DNA from: Aestuariivivens sediminis
GTDB lineage: Bacteria; Bacteroidota; Bacteroidia; Flavobacteriales; Flavobacteriaceae
DNA length: 64,000 nucleotides
Reading direction: 5' to 3'
NCBI RefSeq assembly: GCF_022662105.1
Contig: NZ_JAKMCP010000008.1
Coordinates: forward strand, 48,588 to 112,587
In this document: in pieces, positions 7,574-16,166 of the stretch
How positions within the stretch are numbered: the stretch's first letter is position 1
How the letters are laid out: each line of letters opens with the position of its first letter
Notes under the pieces: model-generated
Told to the model about the DNA's origin: nothing
Seen by the model: only the letters and a program-made list of their open reading frames with translations
Databases searched by the model: none
Made by a program: the position numbers and the translations under genes

Positions 7574-8863
7574 ATGATTTATAAACGAAGCAGCGCATTA
7601 TTCGCACAAGCTGAACAAGTAATACCCGGTGGGGTGAACTCACCGGTAAGGGCATTCAAAAGTGTTGGCGGTACTCCCATTTTTTTAAAGGAGGCCAAAG
7701 GCGCTTATCTGTACGATGAAGATGGTAATCGGTTCATTGATTACATCAATTCCTGGGGTCCCATGATTTTAGGACATGCCTATCAACCTGTGGTTGATGC
7801 CGTCATTGAACGCGCAAAAAAGGGGACGTCCTTTGGAACACCAACCGAACTGGAAACACAAATAGCATCCTTAGCGGTATCCATGGTCCCTCACATTGAT
7901 AAAATACGATTCGTTAATTCTGGTACGGAAGCCTGTATGAGTGCAGTGCGTCTAGCCAGAGGATTTACAAAAAAAGAAAAGATTATAAAGTTTGCCGGGT
8001 GTTATCATGGCCATAGTGATTCTTTTTTAATTCAGGCCGGTAGTGGAGCGGTAACTTTTGGAACTCCGAACAGTCCGGGAGTAACTCAGGGTACTGCCAA
8101 GGACACCCTTTTAGCCAGGTATAATGATATTGAACACGTATCAGAGCTTATTACGGCTAATAAAAATCAAATAGCCTGTATTATTATAGAACCTGTGGCT
8201 GGAAATATGGGTTGCATACCCCCCAAAGAGGGTTTTTTACAGTCCTTAAGGGATTTATGCAATGCCCATGATATTCTATTGATTTTTGATGAGGTGATGA
8301 CCGGTTTCCGATTGGCCAGAGGTGGCGCACAAGAGCGTTTTAATATTGAAGCAGATATTGTCTGTTTTGGTAAAGTTATTGGTGGAGGATTACCGGTTGG
8401 TGCTTTTGCAGCCAGAAATGAAATCATGAATCATTTGGCACCTTTGGGACCCGTTTACCAAGCCGGAACATTAAGCGGAAACCCTTTAGCCATGGCAGCA
8501 GGATTAACTATGCTCACCGCATTGCACAATGACCCTGGTATTTTTGATCGTCTTGAAGAAAAAACGGCCTATTTGCATAAAGGCATGTCTAAAGTGTTAA
8601 TGGATAATAAAATTACCCATACAATTAACAGAGTGGGCTCTATGATTTCTGTACATTTTGACGATACTGCTGTTACCGATTTCGACACTGCCGCAAAGGG
8701 TAATAATGATATGTTTAAGGCATTTTTCCATGGAATGTTAAATAATGGGGTTTATATTGCTCCCAGTGCTTTTGAAACCTGGTTTATATGTGATGCCCTT
8801 AGTTACGAAGACCTGGATGTAACAATTGCATCTGTGGCCTCCGCTGTAAAGGATTTTAAATAA
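7574..8863 (+). CDS. hemL: glutamate-1-semialdehyde 2,1-aminomutase
   Basis: A 429-residue class III PLP enzyme that turns glutamate-1-semialdehyde into 5-aminolevulinate in the C5 route to haem. Visible marks are [11 protein letters not shown] (18-28), FVNSGTEA (113-120), YHGHSDSF (144-151), the PLP-contacting D239-E240 in FDEVMTGFR and the Schiff-base lysine K267 in [13 protein letters not shown]. Length and order match HemL proteins. It lies 9 bases behind the glucosaminidase gene and is probably the last gene of that operon. An imperfectly placed inverted repeat, TATGAATGG (8892-8900) with CCATTCATA (8934-8942), lies just downstream and lacks a T-tract. Confidence 0.96.
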   Translation: MIYKRSSALFAQAEQVIPGGVNSPVRAFKSVGGTPIFLKEAKGAYLYDEDGNRFIDYINSWGPMILGHAYQPVVDAVIERAKKGTSFGTPTELETQIASLAVSMVPHIDKIRFVNSGTEACMSAVRLARGFTKKEKIIKFAGCYHGHSDSFLIQAGSGAVTFGTPNSPGVTQGTAKDTLLARYNDIEHVSELITANKNQIACIIIEPVAGNMGCIPPKEGFLQSLRDLCNAHDILLIFDEVMTGFRLARGGAQERFNIEADIVCFGKVIGGGLPVGAFAARNEIMNHLAPLGPVYQAGTLSGNPLAMAAGLTMLTALHNDPGIFDRLEEKTAYLHKGMSKVLMDNKITHTINRVGSMISVHFDDTAVTDFDTAAKGNNDMFKAFFHGMLNNGVYIAPSAFETWFICDALSYEDLDVTIASVASAVKDFK

Positions 8864-9106
8864 TTATATCGGTTTTCAGGGAGACTTCGGTTATGAATGG
8901 CATGGGAAATGGCACAAAATGATCCATTCATAGTATACTAACAATTTTCAAGCATTAATTTTAGGACTGCTAACGGCTGCATTGGGGTTTGGTCAATTTT
9001 GCAGTTTTATTAATTGATATTTAGCATATTAAAGTAATTTCGTTTTATTCTCTTGGATTCACAATATAAAATTATGACCATTAGATTTATTATACTTGAA
9101 TAATCA

Positions 9107-9365
9107 GGACGCGACCTCTACCAATACCATTTTAAATCAGTTCAAGCATATCTCCAAGAATAGGATGTATAGGTACCGATCTGGCAGTTATTAACAATGA
9201 TTTGTTTCCTGATCTCATTGTTTTGGATATGTTGGCTTCAGATAGAAAAGGGGGGAAAGAAAATATGGCTGCCATGAGTACTGAAAAATTTAATCGAATG
9301 GTTAGAAAAGGGTATCATCATCAATCTTTAGGCAATGTGTTTCAATTGAACAATGAAGCTATGCC
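9107..9365 (+). pseudogene. remnant of an FG-GAP/CRTAC1-type repeat protein
   Basis: The translation joins two frames. In one, 9107-9167 gives NTILNQFKHISKNRM. After a one-base shift near 9168-9171 the other frame gives GTDLAVINNDLFPDLIVLDM and then STEKFNRMVRKGYHHQSLGN followed by VFQLNNE. This is the central block of large surface FG-GAP/VCBS proteins with an ASPIC-UnbV domain, common in flavobacterial surface and polysaccharide loci. No start, signal peptide, earlier repeats or C-terminal domain remains. After about 9365 the frame diverges from the family although it stays open to 9456. The 8864-9106 stretch before it holds no recognisable gene. Confidence 0.65.
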
Positions 9366-9420
9366 TTTTCAAACTTGGATGATGCGAATAAGGAGTAATC
9401 GCCACAAATTTAGTACAAAG

Positions 9421-9451
9421 AAGAGGCATCCCAACTGTGGAGATGCCTCTT
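9421..9451 (-). terminator. terminator of the Spy/CpxP-like gene
   Basis: A ten-base perfect stem AAGAGGCATC (9421-9430) / GATGCCTCTT (9442-9451). On the minus strand it is followed by CTTTGTAC. It lies 34 bases behind the stop codon at 9485. Confidence 0.5.
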
Positions 9452-9484
9452 ACTAACTATAATCAATCAAACTAAACTAAATCG

Positions 9485-9955
9485 TTATTCTTTTTTCATT
9501 CGTTCACCCCTTTTTTCACCTTTTCCTTTTAAACCAGACCGTTTTTTATGTTCCATTTTAGCCTGAGCTTTTTCCCATTTTGCAAACTGCTCCTCATTCA
9601 AAATCGTTTTCATTTTTTCTTTCATTTCAATTTTATGGTCTAACATGGCATTCATCATTTCCACACGCTGCTCTTGTGATGGTCTTTCCGCATTACCGGA
9701 TTCTCGTTGAGCTTTGCGCGCTGCCATATGGGCTTTTCTAACTTTGGCATTTTCTAAATTCATGGCGTAGATCTCTTTTTGCTGCTTATCGTTCAAATCT
9801 AAACGAAGGGTCATTTTTTTGGTCTGCAGGTTCGCCATTTCCTCAGCTGAAAGATTCATCATTCTTTCGTGATCTTTAGGCCCTTCTTGTCTTGGTTGTT
9901 GTGCCGTAATTTGAAGTGTCGCAGCGGCCAGGACTATTACTAAAAACGTTTTCAT
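9485..9955 (-). CDS. Spy/CpxP-like (DUF4890-type) secreted protein
   Basis: A 156-residue protein with a cleavable signal peptide (cleavage after about TAQ, residue 19) and a highly charged, Met-rich helical body. Two similar helical blocks are visible: KMTLRLDLNDKQQKEIYAM (about 47-65) and MKTILNEEQFAKWEKAQAKM (about 115-134). This pattern of LxLxxxQxxxI and LNEEQ(F/Y)xKW is that of LTXXQ/Spy and DUF4890 proteins, which are periplasmic and often linked to envelope stress. The last 20 residues are almost all Lys, Arg, Gly and Glu. No sensor kinase or regulator lies next to it. The chaperone function is inferred from family resemblance only. Confidence 0.75.
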   Translation of the reverse strand: MKTFLVIVLAAATLQITAQQPRQEGPKDHERMMNLSAEEMANLQTKKMTLRLDLNDKQQKEIYAMNLENAKVRKAHMAARKAQRESGNAERPSQEQRVEMMNAMLDHKIEMKEKMKTILNEEQFAKWEKAQAKMEHKKRSGLKGKGEKRGERMKKE

Positions 9956-10069
9956 ACTGTTAAATTTTAAATGGTATATCTCTAAGACTTCTATAGGGAG
10001 TAATGGTTTAATGACTTAAAAAATTTAACGGATTTTTAACGGAATCATGAACCCTGAAGTTCTATGAAA

Positions 10070-11287
10070 TTACTTTGAAATGGGGATTTGTAAACCAATT
10101 CCTGTTTGAAAATCAGGGGCGTTATTCACCAGAAAATCTTCTTTAAAGTATAGGGATAGTTTAAAATTTGAGCTCCCATAGGTATATATGAAGGTCCAAT
10201 CGGATAAAGCTTTGTATAATTTTTCAACCCCGTGCTGCCAACCGCCATTAATTTCTTTCCACTTTCCCAATAATTTGTAATAATCGGCTTCTTCTAATTT
10301 GTTATATCTGGATTGGATATGGTAGTTCGCACTAAAGGCATGGAAATGATTTTTTAGGGTATATTTAGTGAATTCAATATTAGCATCAATAGTGGCTAAA
10401 AACCTATTGGTCCCCAGGTCGACCACCTCTTTAAAATTGATCATATTTTTGCGAAGAAGACCTGCACCAGCTCCGACATGCAGCACTTTATTGGTATTCA
10501 GGAAGATTTTTTTAATTCCGGTGAACGACATACCAAAATCAATGGAAGGATTAAACCTAGTGGTATTAATCCCCAAATGGGTACCCATATTAAAATACAA
10601 CTGCTTTGAGGTGTGGGTTAAAAAAGCAGGGTAGTAGTAATGGTTTAATTCTATGCCACTAATAAAAAAGTCGTTCTGATGTAATGCAAGGTGATTGCCA
10701 TGGCGGTCATTATATTCAAAGTTTACCTGATTTAGCCCATAATATCTTCTGCCATAAGGGTCCTCTCCTCCCCAAATTGTGCTGTGAAACCACTCAATGG
10801 CTTCATCGTTAGTAAATATTGAAAATGGATACTTCCCTTTTGTAATTAAATAGGACCTCAGGGAAATACCGAGTTCATGATGTCTACTCATGGGAATATT
10901 AAAATTGAGTCTAAATTCCTTAATAACTGCATCGACAACGATGTTTAAATAATCGGCTGGTGTGGATTCCTGGTCTATAAAATTGAATTTTCTACTGTGC
11001 CAGACCACTTGACTTAATTCTTTTCTAACTGTTGGATCCTTTGGGAAATAGGCTTCAACAAAAGGATGAAAAGTATTACCACTCGAGTAATTGAAAGCAA
11101 ATACAATGGTTTTTGGAGGCGTTATTTTGAGGTTTTGCTCAATTCTTGAACTAAACATACCAAAATGGTGTGTAGCCAAAATATTTGGTTTTTCTATTCC
11201 ATTTTTAAAGGGTAAATGGTCTTTTATCTGACCATAGGTAATGTGTGTGCAAATACAAATGACAATAAAACATATTCTTTTTGACAT
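10070..11287 (-). CDS. secreted, probable outer-membrane beta-barrel protein of unknown function
   Basis: A 405-residue protein starting with a signal peptide (MSKRICFIVICICTHITYGQ, cleavage after about residue 19). The body alternates short aromatic strands with polar turns (for example GISLRSYLITKGKYPFSIF, ISGIELNHYYYPAFL, HLGINTTRFNPSIDFGMSF), and the last segment GIGLQIPISK resembles a terminal barrel strand. I recognise no named family beyond a general DUF3187-like barrel appearance, so no function is given. It is divergent from the hydrolase gene at 11403 across about 115 bases. Confidence 0.7.
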   Translation of the reverse strand: MSKRICFIVICICTHITYGQIKDHLPFKNGIEKPNILATHHFGMFSSRIEQNLKITPPKTIVFAFNYSSGNTFHPFVEAYFPKDPTVRKELSQVVWHSRKFNFIDQESTPADYLNIVVDAVIKEFRLNFNIPMSRHHELGISLRSYLITKGKYPFSIFTNDEAIEWFHSTIWGGEDPYGRRYYGLNQVNFEYNDRHGNHLALHQNDFFISGIELNHYYYPAFLTHTSKQLYFNMGTHLGINTTRFNPSIDFGMSFTGIKKIFLNTNKVLHVGAGAGLLRKNMINFKEVVDLGTNRFLATIDANIEFTKYTLKNHFHAFSANYHIQSRYNKLEEADYYKLLGKWKEINGGWQHGVEKLYKALSDWTFIYTYGSSNFKLSLYFKEDFLVNNAPDFQTGIGLQIPISK

Positions 11288-11402
11288 CGCGTAAAATTAA
11301 ATAAACTTTTATTCATATAATACCTTGTAAAAAAATTACCTTGTAAAAGCCGGGTTAATGCGTTGACCATTTTTGTATCTTAGTATTTTAACGAGGTTAA
11401 GC

Positions 11403-12281
11403 ATGCCAATTTGGTTACACATACTCATTATTCTGGTAATACTATACATAGGAATTAGTATAGCATTGTACTATTTGCAGGATTATATGTTGTTCAAGCC
11501 GGAAAAGTTATCGAAGGATTTCGAGTTCTACTATGAAAATCAAGACATTAAAGAATATAATCTTGAAACTCGGGATGGTGCTTTAATTAATGGTGTTTTG
11601 TTTAAGCCCAAGGGGGAATCAAGAGGTATCGTGCTTTACCTTAAGGGAAACTCTAAAAGTATCAAGGGCTGGGGGAAGTTTGCCGTAGATTTTACGAGAC
11701 ATCAATATAATGTTTTAATGGTAGATTACAGAGGATTTGGGAAAAGTACCGGTAAGCGGACCCATAAGGCCCTTAAAAGAGATTTACAGGAGGTCTATAA
11801 TAAAATTAGGGAGCATACTACAGAGGACCGGATTATTCTTTATGGACGTTCTTTGGGCTCGGGGTTTGCAGCAAAACTGGCATCAATGAACAATCCTAAA
11901 ATGCTTATTCTGGATGCTCCGTATTACAGCCTGACCAAAGTTACGGCCCGTTACATCCCCTTTATGCCGTTATCGTTATTGATGAAATATCCTTTGCCCA
12001 CTTACAAATGGTTAAAGTATGTAAGGTGTCCTATTCACATTATTCATGGTACAAACGATAAACTGATACCTTATAAGACCAGTATAAAATTGTCGAAAGT
12101 GAATCCTAAACGAACACAACTTCATACCGTGATAGGTGGAGGGCATAAAAACCTGAATAATTTTGAATCCTACCATAAAATGATTCATGATATTTTAAAT
12201 ACAAAACCGCAGGAAATCGATTTGTCAACCACGAGCATCCATGTTAAACACAGTTCCAAAACCCCTAAAACGAAGGCTTAA
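11403..12281 (+). CDS. membrane-anchored alpha/beta hydrolase, first of a pair
   Basis: A 292-residue protein with an N-terminal membrane segment (about residues 3-26) and an alpha/beta hydrolase domain. The nucleophile S150 lies in YGRSLGSG, the acid in HGTNDKLIP and the histidine in GGGHKNL. It resembles FrsA/BAAT-like serine hydrolases. The usual HGN oxyanion motif is KGN here (YLKGNSKS), unlike FHGNAG in its downstream paralog, which may change substrate or activity. I chose ATG 11403; the in-frame TTG at 11373 lies in a promoter-like sequence (TTTTTGTATCTTAG). The C-terminal 41 bases overlap the next gene, so translation is probably coupled. Confidence 0.85.
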   Translation: MPIWLHILIILVILYIGISIALYYLQDYMLFKPEKLSKDFEFYYENQDIKEYNLETRDGALINGVLFKPKGESRGIVLYLKGNSKSIKGWGKFAVDFTRHQYNVLMVDYRGFGKSTGKRTHKALKRDLQEVYNKIREHTTEDRIILYGRSLGSGFAAKLASMNNPKMLILDAPYYSLTKVTARYIPFMPLSLLMKYPLPTYKWLKYVRCPIHIIHGTNDKLIPYKTSIKLSKVNPKRTQLHTVIGGGHKNLNNFESYHKMIHDILNTKPQEIDLSTTSIHVKHSSKTPKTKA

Positions 12282-13065
12282 AAAGATAGCTTTTGGCTGT
12301 ATTACCCTTTATATAATGATATTAACATCGTTATATGTTTTACAAGAGAAGTTATTGTTTTTGTCAACTACACTAGAGCAGGACTACCAATATCAATTCG
12401 ACTATAATTTTGAGGAATTGTTTCTTAATACCAATGATGATGCACGACTTAATGCCATCCATTTTAAGGTGGAGCAGCCCAAAGGGGTTATCTTGTATTT
12501 TCATGGCAATGCCGGCGACCTCTCCCGGTGGGGTACCATTGCCGAACTTTTTGTAAAAAGGGGTTACGATGTCGTGATAATGGATTATCGAACCTATGGT
12601 AAAAGTACGGGAAAATTAAAACATGATAGGTTTTATACGGATGCCGAATTATTTTATGACTATGTTAAAGCACATTATGATGAACAGCGTATTAGCTTAT
12701 ATGGTCGTTCTTTGGGAACATGTTTGGCCACCTACCTGGCATCAAAACACAGTCCTTATCAGCTCATACTAGAAACGCCGTACTATAGCATGGTAGATGT
12801 TGCAAAACAGAGGTTTCCCATTTTCCCGGTGGATGTATTATTGAAGTATGCTTTTCCCAGTTACAAATATATCCAGGAGGTGGCCTGTCCCATTACCATA
12901 TTTCATGGTACGGACGATGAAGTTGTTCCGTTTGATTCTGCTAAACAGTTAGTCGACATGGCGCCGGAGTCGCTAACTACCTTTATCCCTGTTACAGGCG
13001 GACAGCATAACAACCTGGCAGATTTTGAGATGTATTGGTCCAACATTGAAACTGTACTGCCTTGA
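12241..13065 (+). CDS. membrane-anchored alpha/beta hydrolase, second of a pair
   Basis: A 274-residue paralog of the preceding gene with the same layout: a membrane segment at about residues 16-35, the oxyanion motif FHGNAG (88-93), nucleophile S157 in YGRSLGT, acid in HGTDDEVVP and histidine in GGQHNNL. Shared words such as DYR.(F/Y)GKSTGK show tandem duplication. The ATG at 12241 lies 41 bases inside the upstream gene in another frame. The next Met is inside the fold, so the overlap is real. The substrate is unknown; an ester or lipid is likely for this family. Only an AT-rich 8-base stem follows (13089-13113), with no convincing T-tract. Confidence 0.87.
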   Translation: MLNTVPKPLKRRLKKIAFGCITLYIMILTSLYVLQEKLLFLSTTLEQDYQYQFDYNFEELFLNTNDDARLNAIHFKVEQPKGVILYFHGNAGDLSRWGTIAELFVKRGYDVVIMDYRTYGKSTGKLKHDRFYTDAELFYDYVKAHYDEQRISLYGRSLGTCLATYLASKHSPYQLILETPYYSMVDVAKQRFPIFPVDVLLKYAFPSYKYIQEVACPITIFHGTDDEVVPFDSAKQLVDMAPESLTTFIPVTGGQHNNLADFEMYWSNIETVLP

Positions 13066-13238
13066 GAACATAGGGTCATACCGAAATTCTTAAAAAAAAT
13101 ATAAATTTTTAAGAGGGGTTGTTAAACATTTCTAAATTAGTTTTTCATGTTAAAAAAATTACGTCTCTTTGTATTGTAATTTTATACAACATAGCATTAG
13201 AAAATCATTTCATATTGATTAAAAGTTTTGTTAGTAAA

Positions 13239-13298
13239 TAAATTTAGTTTAGTTGGTTAGTTAGTGAAAACCCGGTAAGTCCTTATCGGGTTTTTGTT
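13239..13298 (+). ncRNA. candidate short orphan transcript with strong terminator
   Basis: TTG (13215-13217), 21 bases, then TAAATTTA (13239-13246) resemble a promoter. About 20 bases further a terminator follows: AAAACCCGGTAA (13267-13278) pairs with TTATCGGGTTTT (13283-13294) over 12 positions with a 4-base loop, then TTTTTG. The predicted RNA is about 45 nt and contains no gene. The design matches the two units near 1.3-1.66 kb, but without their conserved 14 bases. The rest of 13066-13910 has no gene I can support. Confidence 0.35.
13267..13294 (+). terminator. intrinsic terminator, no obvious gene in front
   Basis: A 12-pair stem (one G-T pair) with a 4-base loop and a T-tract. It lies about 200 bases behind the hydrolase gene, so it could also end that operon's transcripts. 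Confidence 0.7.
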
Positions 13299-13910
13299 TT
13301 TTACAATAAGAGGGAATCAGCTACTTTCTCTTCATTGGATTCATTTCAGAAAAAGCCATGTTCAGAAGGTTATTGTCGTTTTATGGACACCGGGGACCTA
13401 TAGGAAATACAACGCCATATCCATTCTACTGGACCGAATCGAAAATATCGTGCCCACCAATTGCAGGCCACGATTTGAAGCGTAAAGAACAGGATGGCAT
13501 AGAGGGTTACTCCGAATGGGCCAGTGTCTAAACCTTTTCCTTATCCGTAGCCATAGAATAGTGTAGTAAACAGGAGGGTCTGAAATAAACGTATATTTAC
13601 TTTAGACCGCTATAAAGCAGATAAAGCCGTTGGAAACCATTACCTAATGTTCCATGAAATATTCAATACAACCCTAATACCTCACTCATCTATTAAATGC
13701 TCTAATTCAAAGAATCTAACGGCATTTTTATAGAATATTTTTCAATGAAAACAGTTAGATTTTCATAAATACAAAGAAATTTATTTAGAAACAGGCATAT
13801 TTTCAAGGTGTTAAGGGCCATCGGGCTGCAAAATCGACCTGATAGTGATCTTGTTTTATCCAGTAACTCATGTAATTATTCTTAAAGAAAATATAAATTA
13901 AGTGTATTTG

Positions 13911-13948
13911 TGTTAAACTTTCATAAGTTGTGTTAAACCTTTCATAAG
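13911..13948 (+). repeat. tandem 17-18-base repeat upstream of the repeat-protein gene
   Basis: TGTTAAACTTTCATAAG (13911-13927) is followed by TGTTAAACCTTTCATAAG (13931-13948), start-to-start distance 20 bases, about two helical turns. It lies 28 bases upstream of the -7 box of the next gene. Same-face spacing in front of a promoter suggests a regulator site, but the regulator is unknown. Confidence 0.6.
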
Positions 13949-13975
13949 CACAGCATCATTATTTCTGGTCTGTAG

Positions 13976-13983
13976 TAACTTTG
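13976..13983 (+). promoter_or_regulatory. -7 promoter box of the 37-residue repeat protein gene
   Basis: TAACTTTG matches TAnnTTTG exactly. It overlaps the in-frame TTG at 13981, which rules that codon out as a start. The ATG is at 14011, giving a leader of about 20 bases. Confidence 0.6.
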
Positions 13984-14010
13984 TTAAGCAAATCAAATAA
14001 AACAACAGAG

Positions 14011-14499
14011 ATGAAATCATTAACTACACTTTGTGCCATGCTGTTAATAACCCTATCAGCGGCGTCGTTGAACTCAGAATCACGTTTGTTAAACGTTGAA
14101 TGTAATGAAACCAGTGTTGAAGATTGTAATATATTATTTAGTACCGCCAAACATGTAGCGGTGCAGCCTGTTAAAATAGAAGATGTTTTTGTTTATGAAC
14201 TGGAGGAAGACGTAAACATAGATTTTGACACAAAACAATTCCTTCCCAAAGATTTTAATCCTTTAAAAGGTTTAGGAGATTTAGACTGGAATACCATAGC
14301 GTTGTATGAAATTGAGGAAGATGTTAAGATTGATTTTGATACCAAACATTACCTTCCCAAAGATTTTAATCCCTTAAAAAAATTACATGATTTGGACTGG
14401 ACTACCATAGAATTATATGAACCGGAGGAAGAGGTGATGCTGGATTTTGATACCAAACCGTATTTACCGGCGAACTTTAACCCTCATGAAATCCTATAA
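14011..14499 (+). CDS. secreted acidic protein with three 37-residue repeats
   Basis: A 162-residue protein of unknown function. A signal peptide (MKSLTTLCAMLLITLSAAS) is followed by a short region with two Cys (residues 31 and 39). Three repeats then start at residues 62, 99 and 136, exactly 37 residues (111 bases) apart. The consensus is YE-EE(D/E)V--DFDTK-(F/Y)LP, then (D/N)FNP and, in the first two, a DLDW-TI-L link. The third copy ends at FNPHEIL. The repeats are strongly acidic with regular aromatic and Pro positions, which suggests a calcium- or surface-binding secreted protein, but this is inference. It has its own promoter, duplicated upstream elements and a terminator, so it is a self-contained unit. 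Confidence 0.8.
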   Translation: MKSLTTLCAMLLITLSAASLNSESRLLNVECNETSVEDCNILFSTAKHVAVQPVKIEDVFVYELEEDVNIDFDTKQFLPKDFNPLKGLGDLDWNTIALYEIEEDVKIDFDTKHYLPKDFNPLKKLHDLDWTTIELYEPEEEVMLDFDTKPYLPANFNPHEIL

Positions 14500-14522
14500 G
14501 ATTAATAGCAAATGTCCCCATT

Positions 14523-14551
14523 AAAAAGCCACTCGATTAGAGTGGCTTTTT
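14523..14551 (+). terminator. intrinsic terminator of the repeat-protein gene
   Basis: A twelve-base perfect stem AAAAAGCCACTC (14523-14534) / GAGTGGCTTTTT (14540-14551) with a 5-base loop. The A/T ends let it work in both directions, so it may also stop the convergent DinB gene. Confidence 0.8.
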
Positions 14552-14695
14552 ACATTTGAGTGGCGCCTCCATTACTATTTTTTTCGTGGCTGGTAGTAGC
14601 CTTTGCGCTTAACTTTATCATAGGACGTTATAGGGAGAGATGTCATCTTTTAAGTCCGAAATATGTAAAAATGAGAACGATGGAGAACCCAATCA

Positions 14696-15226
14696 TTAGT
14701 TTTTGTTGTTGTGTTTCACCAAAGCAAGAGCCGACTCCAAACCCATGGATCTTCTCCATGCTGCTAATTGACCCAGATGCATGGATTCGTGATTAATACA
14801 CATAAATGTAACCACATCTCCCAAGGTCGGCATGAAATTACTGAAACGCCAGGATAATGGTTTCTTCAATTTATGTTTATCAACTTCCGTCAAGAGTTGC
14901 TTTACCTTGTTGTGTTGTTTTTCAAGTTCGTTGATCAATACTAATTTTGATGGATATTTGTTTTTATCAGGATCAGGTTTTCTCGGATCGCCAGGACCTT
15001 GTCTCACAAATAAGGCAGCCCATGCATCGGGCATTTCAAATGATGCCCCCAAATCTCTGGCTAAATCGGCACTTCCGGATATTAAATGCCCAATGGTAAA
15101 AGCCGGGTGATTGTCCAGTCCAATTGCAGGAACAATGGTCATCTGTTCTTCGCTGAGATCGTGTATAAGAACTTTTGCATATTCAAGGTTAAAATCGTAC
15201 TGTCTGATAATGGTATTGATATTCAT
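14696..15226 (-). CDS. DinB family protein
   Basis: A 176-residue four-helix DinB/YfiT-type protein. The metal-binding histidines are visible: H47 in FTIGHLISG, and H146 and H150 in CINHESMHLGQL. Members are metal-dependent enzymes, often thiol transferases, or damage-inducible proteins of unknown role; no thiol partner is seen here. The frame is open to 15331, but the extra 35 residues do not fit the family. MNINTIIRQYDFN at 15226 is the usual N-terminus. It is convergent with the repeat-protein gene and probably monocistronic. Confidence 0.85.
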   Translation of the reverse strand: MNINTIIRQYDFNLEYAKVLIHDLSEEQMTIVPAIGLDNHPAFTIGHLISGSADLARDLGASFEMPDAWAALFVRQGPGDPRKPDPDKNKYPSKLVLINELEKQHNKVKQLLTEVDKHKLKKPLSWRFSNFMPTLGDVVTFMCINHESMHLGQLAAWRRSMGLESALALVKHNNKN

Positions 15227-15374
15227 GATATAGTATTGAAGAGGTATTGGATGGAATGCCGATCTAGAAATTAAAACCATACCAATACGGATCGTAAATC
15301 GATGTTCTCCCTTTATGGCTATTTTAAACATTCATCCCAGCGACAGACCATACCTCACATTATTACTGGGTTTT

Positions 15375-15938
15375 TCAGTTATAATATTTATAAATTAAAT
15401 CTAAAAATAGTTTTCTGTAAATAATATTCTGAAATTTTATTTCTGGTATTTTCTCTAATGCAGCCTTTAAATAGGGACTTTTGATATCCATATCGCCATG
15501 GGCTTCGTACTGGTTATACGCATGAACAAATCTGAACTGCCAACTATTTTCATCAAATAAATTTAGTTTGTCATCCAGAATACTGTAACACGAGATAAAC
15601 GCGTTTTCAGGGAATAAAAAATAGGGGTCAAATCCAATTTCATTTTCAAACCCATGAAAGAATTCTGTGGTCATACTTTTATCAAGTAAATTTAAGTAGC
15701 CCTTTTTACTTATTTCTTCCAAAAACCCATCTACAATCAGTTTGTTCTCCAGTAAATTATGGATATGCGTCTTTTTGAATAACAGTGTATCTTTTGGTAG
15801 GGTTCGTCCAGCCAGTTGAATATACTTTTCGTTTGTGCATTCGTTAAATTTTTGTTCAAAAACCAGGTCTGGTGGTATCATTAATGAACCACATGAAGTG
15901 ATTAGGATCAGAATACATGTTTGAAACAGTATTTTCAT
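15375..15938 (-). CDS. predicted lipoprotein of unknown function
   Basis: A 187-residue protein starting MKILFQTCILILITSC, with lipidated C16 after the lipobox LITS. The frame continues upstream to 15983, but those residues would place a second N-terminus before the signal peptide, so ATG 15938 is chosen. The body has no motif I know; it is rich in aromatic residues and ends in YRKLFLDLIYKYYN. A TATATTTA box on the minus strand near 16000 may be its promoter. Confidence 0.7.
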   Translation of the reverse strand: MKILFQTCILILITSCGSLMIPPDLVFEQKFNECTNEKYIQLAGRTLPKDTLLFKKTHIHNLLENKLIVDGFLEEISKKGYLNLLDKSMTTEFFHGFENEIGFDPYFLFPENAFISCYSILDDKLNLFDENSWQFRFVHAYNQYEAHGDMDIKSPYLKAALEKIPEIKFQNIIYRKLFLDLIYKYYN

Positions 15939-16166
15939 GATAGGATGTACTACAGATATGAACACCGTGATTTTAATCACCATTCTATTTCTCCATTAAA
16001 TATAATGATAATTCATTTAGGTTTTAAATAGAATGAATGGAGACAAAATAATAGCACCTAACTGATTTTTCAATTTATCAATGCAACACCCTGTTTTGCA
16101 TAAGAATCAAAAGTGTGGCTGACGCGTTAAGCATAACCATACTTCGTGCATTTGAGGGTTTAAGGT

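Noticed and set aside
13294..13485. A 63-codon plus-strand frame behind the orphan terminator
   Set aside because: It starts inside the terminator T-tract and its composition shows no family pattern.
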